26,033 nt of DNA from contig JBFHAT010000039.1 in NCBI GenBank assembly GCA_041586155.1, positions 1-26,033 of the forward strand. Direction: 5' to 3'. The notes under the pieces are model-generated. The model did not search any database and was not told where the DNA came from. It worked only from the letters and a program-made list of their open reading frames with translations. Below are positions 19,988-26,033 of this stretch, in pieces. This DNA comes from JBFGJH01 sp041586155 (GTDB taxonomy: Bacteria; Actinomycetota; Acidimicrobiia; Spongiisociales; JAENVV01). Each line of letters opens with the position of its first letter. Position 1 is the stretch's first letter. The position numbers and the translations under genes were made by a program.

Positions 19988-21325
19988 CCCGCCCGATGCT
20001 TCTGGCTCGGGCCACTCGAACCCGTACCGGCGCAGGCTGCGGTCGAGGTTGCGTTTGTCCTCGGCTCGCATGCCTCGTTCCTCGATGTCTTCGAGCATCA
20101 GCCGCAGCTGCTGTCGCAGCGGCGCCTCGCGATGCCCGGCGCCCTGCTCCCCCAGGTACTCGAGGAGAGAGCCGATCGCTTCGACGAATGCCTTCACGAC
20201 CAGCAGCTGCCCTGCTGCTGCCAGCCGGATCTCGCTGAACGCTGCTCGCACATAATCGGCTTGATCGGGGACCAGCGGCATGAGAAGACGTACTCCTCGG
20301 TCGTCGCGAATGACCTGAGAGCGGTCCGGTCCTGCGAGAGCAATCCGCAGCGGTTCGACCAGGTGGCGCAGCACGTCGGCGGCCGTGGCCGGGTCGTTGA
20401 TGCCCGGCGACAGGGCTCGCAGCGCCACGTCGACGAGCTGGCGGATCCCGAAACCGGGATCGTTGGCCAGGATCCTGGTCGATCCGATCTCCACCCACGA
20501 GGACGATACGTCTACGGGTCCGCCATCCCCTTCGGACCACACGGTCACCAGCCGGTCGCCCTCGCTCACATGATCCCCGACACCGATGTCGAGACGGGCA
20601 ACACTGCCGGGAGGAAGCAGACCGACCAACCGCCGAGGCCTCAGGTTGCGCACCCATCCACTCTCCTCCGAGCGAATCACGTACTTTTCCCCTCCGGTCG
20701 GGATCGGCTCGTCGATCGGGTCGGAACCCTCCTCTTGCGCCTCGAATGCGTGGCGCATGCCGGCCGCCGTTGAGCGGGTGAGCCGCCGGATCATGTCGTC
20801 GACCCGGATTCGCCGAATCACGTGATCGATGAACGCCACGATGGCGACGATCGAGGCGATACCGAAGACGGTGCCCAGCGTGGTCGCCCACGCTGCCGCC
20901 ACCGAACTCTCCGGTACGTCGGCGCGACGCCCGACGGTGGAGAGCGAAACCAGCGCAAAAGTGAACGTGCCCGTGACGACGCCGATCACGACACGGTGGA
21001 ATGGATCCTGCAGAAACCCCTGGAGGACGCGGGGCGAGTACTGGCTGGAGGCCAACTGCACCGTGACCGCGGTGATCGAGAACACCAGCGCCGCCACGGT
21101 GATGGTGGCGCCGGCAACAGTGCTCAATACCGCACGACCGCCCGCCAGGGTGGCCGGCAGGAGGTAGTCTACACCTTCCGGCCCGACCCGTTGGTCGAGC
21201 ACGTTGGCGATGACGCCCAGCACCACCCCGGCGATGACGAAGATCGCCGGGATGGCGAACAAGTTGCTGCGGATTCGCTGCCACCACTCGAGCAGGCGCT
21301 CTCGCAGGGGCTCGATTGCGTTCAC
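19982..21325 (-). CDS. DUF2254 membrane protein
   Basis: 447 aa from GTG 21325, supported by AAGGAGGA just upstream; the frame is open to 21676 but there it overlaps the divergent lipoprotein gene. Four membrane helices: residues ~24-44 (IPAIFVIAGVVLGVIANVL), ~62-88 (VLSTVAGATITVAALVFSITAV), ~113-130 and ~148-168. A soluble C-terminal half contains FGIRQLVDVALRALSPGINDPATA, the hallmark of DUF2254 (PF10011), plus a barrel-like segment (ARLDIGVGDHVSEGDRLVTVW). The final ~60 residues are charged and helical. The family has no shown function; it is found in the cytoplasmic membrane of many bacteria. Confidence 0.88.
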   Translation of the reverse strand: MNAIEPLRERLLEWWQRIRSNLFAIPAIFVIAGVVLGVIANVLDQRVGPEGVDYLLPATLAGGRAVLSTVAGATITVAALVFSITAVTVQLASSQYSPRVLQGFLQDPFHRVVIGVVTGTFTFALVSLSTVGRRADVPESSVAAAWATTLGTVFGIASIVAIVAFIDHVIRRIRVDDMIRRLTRSTAAGMRHAFEAQEEGSDPIDEPIPTGGEKYVIRSEESGWVRNLRPRRLVGLLPPGSVARLDIGVGDHVSEGDRLVTVWSEGDGGPVDVSSSWVEIGSTRILANDPGFGIRQLVDVALRALSPGINDPATAADVLRHLVEPLRIALAGPDRSQVIRDDRGVRLLMPLVPDQADYVRAAFSEIRLAAAGQLLVVKAFVEAIGSLLEYLGEQGAGHREAPLRQQLRLMLEDIEERGMRAEDKRNLDRSLRRYGFEWPEPEASGGV

Positions 21326-21407
21326 GGGGCTCCTCCTTGGCGGCCAAGTTAGCTCGCTTGGCTTCGGTATCCCCCCCACCCAAGTAGCCTCGACGGGAAC
21401 GAGGGGG

Positions 21408-22769
21408 ATGCTCGACGTGACGGGACGGACCGCAGGGATCGTGTTGGCGATGTCGCTGGTCGCCGGATCATGTGCGGGTGGATCAGGCACTGCGACGACC
21501 TCGCCGGGTGAGTCCGACTCACGGGTCACGACCACCCGGGCTCCATCGTCGACAGAACCGTCCGATGCTCCCGCCACAGTTGCATCCAGCGCATCGTGTC
21601 CGCAGCTGCCAGCTACTACGTGGGCTGCGGAACTGTCCGCCACGACGGTGCCGCTGCTCGATGAGGGTGATATCACGGTCGAGGCGGTCGTCTATCCCCA
21701 TCCCGACTACGAAGGCAAGCCGTGGTCGCAGTGGGGGCAGGGGTTTGCCACCTCCGACGGCCGGTTCTTCTCTGCGATCGGCGACCATCTTGGCCTCGAC
21801 GGCAACAGCTATGTCTATGAGTTCGACCTCACGACCAAGACATTGACCCTGATCGCCGACGTCGGCCAAGTCCTCGGCCACGAGCCCGGTTCGTGGGGGT
21901 ACGGCAAGGTGCATGGTCAAATGGTGGAAGGTCCCTGCGGCATCTACTTGTCGTCGTACTGGGGCAAGCGCAAGGACATCGTCTTCGACGACCACTACCG
22001 AGGCGACCGCTTGATGGTGTTCGACCCCGAAGCCAGAACGATCGCCGATGTCGGCGTGATCGCCGACGGTCACGGTGTCGCTTCGCTGGCCTCCGATCCG
22101 GCCGAGGGGCTCATCTATGCCGAGGCCGTCGACCCGCTCGCAGAAGAACGCTCGGGGTCGTTTGTGGTGCTCGACGCGTCGGGTGGTGAGATCTTCCGAG
22201 CGCCGAAGTCCATCGGCTTTCGGGCGATGGCGGTCGACGCCGAGGGACGTGCGTACTTCTCGACCGGCGGTGGAACGCTGGCGGTGTACGACCCGGCTGT
22301 CAACTCGGTGGACGGCGAGCTTCGGGGACTCCCAGGCGATTGGCTTAGGGCGGCGACGGCACCCGCTCCGGATGGCACGGTCTATGCGGTCACCCGCGAG
22401 CCGGATGCCATGTTCGCGATCGAGCCTGGCGGGACGGTCCGGTCGCTCGGACCGGTGCGCGGTTATGTGGCGACCCTGGCGATGAGCCCCGATGGCGGGC
22501 AGGTGTACTACATCCCCCACGCCCACGGCCAGTCGTGGACCGAAGGTACTCCGCTGATCGTCGTCGACACCGCCTCGGGCGAGGAGATCGAACTGCTGTC
22601 GCTCAATGAAGCAGCAGAGCGCGAGCTTGGGCTGACCTTGGGCGGCACCTACAACATGGTCATGGCGCCCGACGGGAGGACCCTCTTCATCGGCATGAAC
22701 GCCAACGACGCCGGCGAGAAGAGCACGTTCGGAACGGTCGTCCTCCTCATCGTCCATCTGGACCCATGA
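21408..22769 (+). CDS. Lipoprotein with predicted beta-propeller domain
   Basis: 453 aa from ATG 21408; GTG 21417 in the same frame is an alternative, as the purine-rich GAGGGGG lies directly before ATG 21408. The signal peptide ends in the lipobox AGSC (Cys22), then a Thr/Ser/Pro-rich linker of about 45 residues. The rest shows repeating blade-like units: GQGFATSDGRFFSAIGDH, YVYEFDLTTKTLTLIADVG, GDRLMVFDPEARTIADVGVI, GSFVVLDASGGEIFRAPKS, AYFSTGGGTLAVYDPA, DGTVYAVTREPDAMFAIEPG and ATLAMSPDGGQVYYIPHAHGQ. These point to a six- or seven-bladed NHL/YVTN/SMP-30-like propeller on the outer face of the membrane. The ligand is unknown. Its stop overlaps the next gene's first ATG. Confidence 0.78.
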   Translation: MLDVTGRTAGIVLAMSLVAGSCAGGSGTATTSPGESDSRVTTTRAPSSTEPSDAPATVASSASCPQLPATTWAAELSATTVPLLDEGDITVEAVVYPHPDYEGKPWSQWGQGFATSDGRFFSAIGDHLGLDGNSYVYEFDLTTKTLTLIADVGQVLGHEPGSWGYGKVHGQMVEGPCGIYLSSYWGKRKDIVFDDHYRGDRLMVFDPEARTIADVGVIADGHGVASLASDPAEGLIYAEAVDPLAEERSGSFVVLDASGGEIFRAPKSIGFRAMAVDAEGRAYFSTGGGTLAVYDPAVNSVDGELRGLPGDWLRAATAPAPDGTVYAVTREPDAMFAIEPGGTVRSLGPVRGYVATLAMSPDGGQVYYIPHAHGQSWTEGTPLIVVDTASGEEIELLSLNEAAERELGLTLGGTYNMVMAPDGRTLFIGMNANDAGEKSTFGTVVLLIVHLDP

Positions 22770-22798
22770 GGCCTCATCGTCCATCTGGACCCATGAGG
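22745..22798 (+). repeat. Perfect 27-bp tandem duplication at a gene junction
   Basis: The unit CCTCATCGTCCATCTGG... is present at 22745-22771 and again at 22772-22798 with no difference. It contains the upstream gene's last codons, its TGA and the ATGA overlap. The 27-bp length keeps the second ATG (22793) in frame with the first (22766). Confidence 0.9.
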
Positions 22799-24475
22799 CT
22801 TCTCCCTTCATGCCTTGCATTGCTGGTGGCCTGCTCGCCCAGCGCTTCGACCAGCACCGGCTCGGTGCCGGCATCAGCAGAGCCGGCGCCAACGACGATC
22901 GAATCGGGGGCCCCTTCATCGCTCACGTCGAGTCCGGCCGCCGGCAACGGAGGGTTGTGCTGGGCGGCAGAGCCCGGCCCTGGCACCGATGACATAAGCT
23001 GGCTCGACCGGACCGCCGACCTCGGTTTGATCGAGCCGTTGACGGGTATGCATGGCCACGCCGGCGGCTGGGGACAGCTCGACGGGGACGGAGTGGCCGA
23101 CCTGGTGGTCGGCACCTTCGCCAACCGGCCCATCGAGCGCTATCAGGTCCGAGGCGCCGACGGCCCTCGTCCCGATGCGCTTCTACAGGGCGGAGCATCG
23201 TTCGCCTCGTTGGATGTCGACCTTCCGTTCGGGCGCACCAGCGGGGTTGCTGTGGTGGATCTCGACAACGACGGCGACGACGACGTCGTTCTCAGTCGCA
23301 ACATGCGCGCCCGGGAGCGGGCCGACGCCCCGTCGCAGATACTCCGCAACGACGGAACATCGTGGGCGGTGGTCGACCTGGACCTGGGCCGAATGTTCAG
23401 CGGACGCTCGGTCGGCGTGCTCGACTTCAATCAGGATGGGCTGCTCGACCTGCTCATCCTGGAGGACCGTTTCGGCGGAGAGCAGTCGACGGTACTTCTG
23501 GAAAACCTGGGCGATCTGGCCTTTCGTGACGCAACGGCAGAAGCGGGCATCCCGGCCGGGGTTCACGGTCTGGGGGTGGCCGTCTCAGACGTCACGGGCG
23601 ACGGGCGCGCCGACTTTTTCGTCGGCGGCGCCAACCGCCTGTTCGTCGCCACCGACTCTGGGTTTGTCGAGGCGCCGGGCAGCGAGTTCGTCTGGGAGAC
23701 GTACGGCGCCGAGGACGACGTCGCCGGAGTGTCGATCGCCGATGTCAACCGTGATGACCTGCCCGATCTGCTGGTCGGTCACCACTTCAACAGCACGCTG
23801 GCCGGCGGAGATCCGGTGCCGGTCCGCCTCTACCTCCACCGCGGGGTCGACGGTGAGGGAATGCCGTTGTTCGAGGACGTCACCGAGCACGCAGGCCTGG
23901 TGGGACTGCCGACGAAGGCGCCACATGTCGAGGTTGCCGACCTCGACAACGACGGTTGGCCCGACCTGCTCACCAGCGCCTCGGCCGACGAGGGCGCCGC
24001 CCCGGCGGTGTTTCGCAGCTTGGGCATCGGCGACGAGGGGATTCCCACGTTTGCTCCCCCGGTCGGTTTGGGGGACGCCCAGTATTGGGTGAGCGGCCCT
24101 ACCGCCGACGTCGACCGAGACGGCCGTTTGGATGTGCTGCTCGTCGAATGGGAGCCGGTCTTGCCGAGTCTGGTGCTGCTCAACAACACGGCATCGGGCA
24201 ACTGGCTGCAGGTGGCTTTGGACGGGAGCCGGTCACTCGGCGCCGTGGTGCGAGTGTGGATGCCGGGAGGGATAGACGAGCCCGGCGAGTTGCTGGGGCG
24301 GCGGGAGATCATCGCCACTGAGGGCTACGCATCCTCATATCTCCCGGTCGCCCACTTCGGGTTGGGGGACGTGACGGCGGTCGACATCAGCGTCGAGTTT
24401 CCCGACGGCAGCCGCCAGTCGACTGAGGGCGTGGCCGCCAACCAGCACGTGAATCTGACCGGCGGGTGCGGCTGA
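22766..24475 (+). CDS. FG-GAP/VCBS-repeat lipoprotein with ASPIC/UnbV domain
   Basis: 569 aa from ATG 22766 (ATGA overlap with the previous stop), or 560 aa from ATG 22793 in the second copy of the duplication. Lipobox LVAC (Cys23). Seven calcium-loop motifs of the DxDxDGxxDxxV type appear in turn: QLDGDGVADLVVG, DLDNDGDDDVVL, DFNQDGLLDLLI, DVTGDGRADFFVG, DVNRDDLPDLLVG, DLDNDGWPDLLT and DVDRDGRLDVLLV, one per blade of a seven-bladed propeller. The C-terminal ~110 residues (NNTASGNWLQVALDGSRS...FGLGDVTAVDISVEFPDGS) match ASPIC/UnbV (PF07593), as in CRTAC1-type proteins. Extracellular, lipid-anchored and probably calcium-binding. The cargo or partner is unknown. Confidence 0.9.
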   Translation: MRPHRPSGPMRLLPSCLALLVACSPSASTSTGSVPASAEPAPTTIESGAPSSLTSSPAAGNGGLCWAAEPGPGTDDISWLDRTADLGLIEPLTGMHGHAGGWGQLDGDGVADLVVGTFANRPIERYQVRGADGPRPDALLQGGASFASLDVDLPFGRTSGVAVVDLDNDGDDDVVLSRNMRARERADAPSQILRNDGTSWAVVDLDLGRMFSGRSVGVLDFNQDGLLDLLILEDRFGGEQSTVLLENLGDLAFRDATAEAGIPAGVHGLGVAVSDVTGDGRADFFVGGANRLFVATDSGFVEAPGSEFVWETYGAEDDVAGVSIADVNRDDLPDLLVGHHFNSTLAGGDPVPVRLYLHRGVDGEGMPLFEDVTEHAGLVGLPTKAPHVEVADLDNDGWPDLLTSASADEGAAPAVFRSLGIGDEGIPTFAPPVGLGDAQYWVSGPTADVDRDGRLDVLLVEWEPVLPSLVLLNNTASGNWLQVALDGSRSLGAVVRVWMPGGIDEPGELLGRREIIATEGYASSYLPVAHFGLGDVTAVDISVEFPDGSRQSTEGVAANQHVNLTGGCG

Positions 24476-24493
24476 CCGATCCCGATCAGCCGC
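24468..24493. terminator. Convergent hairpin containing both stop codons
   Basis: GCGGCTGA (24468-24475) and TCAGCCGC (24486-24493) form a perfect 8-bp stem with a 10-nt loop, which is the whole intergenic space. The TGA stops of the two convergent genes lie in opposite arms, the same layout as at 14733-14748. Confidence 0.55.
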
Positions 24494-25445
24494 TGGCTGG
24501 CACCGTGGGAAGCACCGGAGTGAGGTCGGAGAAGTCCGAGACGTCTGCCGGATCCGGTAGCTCGATCGCGATGTCGGCTCCGTAGTCGAAGATCTCATAG
24601 GTGAGCAGGAGGGTGTCGCCGGTGGCGTCGCCTGTCACCGATTCATCGATGGTCAGCTGATATCGGTAGATGAACCCGTCGTCGCCGATCCAGAAATTGA
24701 CCGGGAGCATCTCGATTCCCTGTTCTGCGAATGATTGGGAGGTGGTGTCCTCGAGCGCCTCCAGGTCTTCGGCATCGAACTCGACGAGGTATTGAGTGGT
24801 GTCCACCCCTCTCACCGTCTCCGGGCCCACTTCGGTGACTTCCGCACCCGCCGCCGCGAAATCCTCCAGCGGCGAGGTGGGACTGGCCGGGCCGCTCGCG
24901 CCGAACCCGGCCGTTTGGTCAGCTTGATCGACCGGCATGCTGACCCACTCGGTCTGCGCGCCGAGCATGGCCATCAACCCGAACTTCATGTAGACGGTGT
25001 CTCCGTCGACGATGTACTGCAGCTCGCCGAACTGTGTGGCCAACTCGGGCGGCACCTCGCCCGAGGCGGCGAGCAGAGAGGTCATGTCCATCGTCATCGA
25101 GTAGCGGCCGTCGGCGAACTCACCGCTGATGGGAACGATGCCGGTCTCGCCGCCGAGCTCTGCTGATGTGATCTCCATGGTCGCTTCGAATCTTCCCGAC
25201 TGGGCGTCCGCCGACTGACGGGCGGCCTGGGACAGCGGATCGTCACCGGACTCCTGGGCGGCCTCGGTCGTCGTGGCGGCCGGGACGGTCGTCGGTGGGG
25301 TCGTGGTGGGAGGCACGGTCGTCGCCGGAGCGGTTTGGGTCACAGTGGTTTGAGCCGCCTCCGACGAGTCCGGGGTTTCGGCTACATCCGACCCGCACGC
25401 CGCCCCAATCAGGGCCAGCACGACGACGATGATGATCCTCCGCAT
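24486..25445 (-). CDS. LppX/LolA-like lipoprotein
   Basis: 319 aa from ATG 25445 with AAGGGG upstream; the longer frame to 25949 is antisense to the GerW-like gene. Signal peptide MRRIIIVVVLALIGAACGS with lipidated Cys17, then a Thr/Pro/Ala-rich linker to about residue 60. The globular part starts at ~68 (DPLSQAARQSADAQSGRFEATMEIT) and continues with amphipathic strands (FADGRYSMTMDM, LQYIVDGDTVYMKFGLMA, TQYLVEFDAEDLEAL, FWIGDDGFIYRYQLTID). This is the half-barrel pattern of LppX/LprG/LolA-like lipid-binding lipoproteins in actinobacteria. A lipid or lipoglycan carrier role is possible; the family assignment is from pattern only. It faces the outside of the membrane. Confidence 0.7.
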   Translation of the reverse strand: MRRIIIVVVLALIGAACGSDVAETPDSSEAAQTTVTQTAPATTVPPTTTPPTTVPAATTTEAAQESGDDPLSQAARQSADAQSGRFEATMEITSAELGGETGIVPISGEFADGRYSMTMDMTSLLAASGEVPPELATQFGELQYIVDGDTVYMKFGLMAMLGAQTEWVSMPVDQADQTAGFGASGPASPTSPLEDFAAAGAEVTEVGPETVRGVDTTQYLVEFDAEDLEALEDTTSQSFAEQGIEMLPVNFWIGDDGFIYRYQLTIDESVTGDATGDTLLLTYEIFDYGADIAIELPDPADVSDFSDLTPVLPTVPASG

Positions 25446-25584
25446 GAACAATCCCCTTCCTGGCGTCACGGTCAACCCTAGAGGGCAGCCTGAACTACCG
25501 CTGTACGGCTCCCGTCGTCCGCGTACGCTTGGGGGTTCCGGCGCCGGGGCCGAACCGAGGAGGTTCGATGATGAGGAGCGTCGT

Positions 25585-25956
25585 ATGACCATGCAAGACA
25601 CACATGCCGAGCAGACCGTTTCCGGCCGCATCCTCGACGGCATCAGCGAGATGTACGGCGTCGAGCGCGTCTTCGGGGCACCGTACGAGAAGAACGGCAC
25701 CACCGTCATCCCAGTCGCACGGGTCCGGGGAGGCGGCGGAGGCGGAGGCGGAGGCGGGACCGACGTGGAGGCCGCCGGCAGCGGAGAGGGAGGAGGGTTC
25801 GGGATCTCCTCCGAGCCGGCAGGCGCATACGTCATCTCCGACGAAGGTGTGGCCTGGCGACCTGCCTGGGACCCGAAGCGCCCGATCATGGCGGCTGCCG
25901 TCGTCGCCATCTCGTACTTCTTCTTCAGCTGGCTCCGCACAAGGGCCACTGCGTAG
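25585..25956 (+). CDS. GerW/YtfJ-family protein with polyglycine tract
   Basis: 123 aa from ATG 25585 with GAGGAG seven bases upstream. The N-terminus RILDGISEMYGVERVFGAPYEKNGTTVIPVARV is the GerW/YtfJ (PF09579) signature, followed by ten consecutive glycines (residues 49-58), a Gly-rich FGISSEPAGAYVISDEGVAWRPAWDP strand region, and a C-terminal membrane helix (residues ~100-115, PIMAAAVVAISYFFFSW). In Bacillus the family member aids spore germination; no sporulation gene is in this window, and family members occur in many non-sporulating actinobacteria. The function here is unknown. Confidence 0.85.
   Translation: MTMQDTHAEQTVSGRILDGISEMYGVERVFGAPYEKNGTTVIPVARVRGGGGGGGGGGTDVEAAGSGEGGGFGISSEPAGAYVISDEGVAWRPAWDPKRPIMAAAVVAISYFFFSWLRTRATA
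25729..25758 (+). repeat. Hexanucleotide (GGAGGC-type) repeat coding for ten glycines
   Basis: Runs of GGC and GGA codons, with GGCGGA repeated about three times in a row. Any slippage by six bases would change only the number of glycines. Confidence 0.7.
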
Positions 25957-26033
25957 GAGTTAATCCTCCGTCGGCGCCTGTTTGGGTCCGGTGCGAAAAC
26001 CGAAACACGGATAGTCCCCCCGCCCTCCAGGCG

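Noticed and set aside
25957..26033. Gene or terminator at the right edge
   Set aside because: Six-base inverted repeats (CGCCTG/CAGGCG) and a GTTT string are present, but there is no stable stem, promoter pair or open frame that I can support in the last 77 bases.

Overview
The window is high-GC bacterial DNA (mostly G/C third positions, frequent GTG starts, many 4-nt ATGA gene overlaps, several apparently leaderless genes). An LLM-class flavin/F420-type oxidoreductase, a DUF4235 protein, a heliorhodopsin, GerW- and LapA-like proteins and several lipoproteins with actinobacterial-looking signal peptides point to an actinobacterium, perhaps Acidimicrobiia. That placement is inference; no rRNA or tRNA gene is present. 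I see no IS element, phage gene or CRISPR array.

Layout. (1) 1-2164: an ECF sigma factor with the start of its zinc-binding anti-sigma factor, divergent from a multi-pass TM-helix (CmpX-like) protein and a LapA-domain protein. The same promoter motif (GAAC, 17 nt, GTC) precedes all three transcription units, so this looks like a self-contained ECF envelope regulon. (2) 2173-3356: a secreted TIM-barrel-like protein and a small charged protein. (3) 3403-14738: a catabolic operon. A four-gene ABC importer (permease, ATPase, permease, THI5/NMT1-type lipoprotein) is followed by a beta-ureidopropionase-like amidohydrolase, an NTF2-fold protein, a class III aminotransferase, a dihydropyrimidinase/hydantoinase and a CoA-acylating (methyl)malonate-semialdehyde dehydrogenase. 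Together these can take a dihydropyrimidine to beta-alanine, malonate semialdehyde and acetyl-CoA. An LLM-class oxidoreductase ends the cluster, and no classical dihydropyrimidine dehydrogenase is present. A winged-helix/DUF559 nuclease gene is wedged between the dehydrogenase and the LLM gene, bracketed by related 50-nt palindromes. (4) 14743-16263: three minus-strand genes (membrane protein, cupin, TfoX-N protein). (5) 16336-19925: a stress and light-sensing island: GlsB/YeaQ-type membrane protein, YflT-like protein, Dps, DUF4235 protein, heliorhodopsin, MscS channel and a 65-aa membrane protein. Three SigB/SigF-type promoters (GTTT, 16 nt, GGGTA) drive transcription units here. (6) 19982-25956: a DUF2254 membrane protein, two consecutive beta-propeller-like lipoproteins joined by a 27-bp tandem duplication, a LppX/LolA-like lipoprotein and a GerW/YtfJ-like protein.

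The strongest points for follow-up are the heliorhodopsin inside an apparent general-stress operon with Dps and MscS, the three-promoter ECF regulon, the pyrimidine operon with an LLM enzyme in place of the usual first enzyme, and the 50-nt palindrome family flanking the DUF559 nuclease gene. There is no gene-free stretch over 300 bases.
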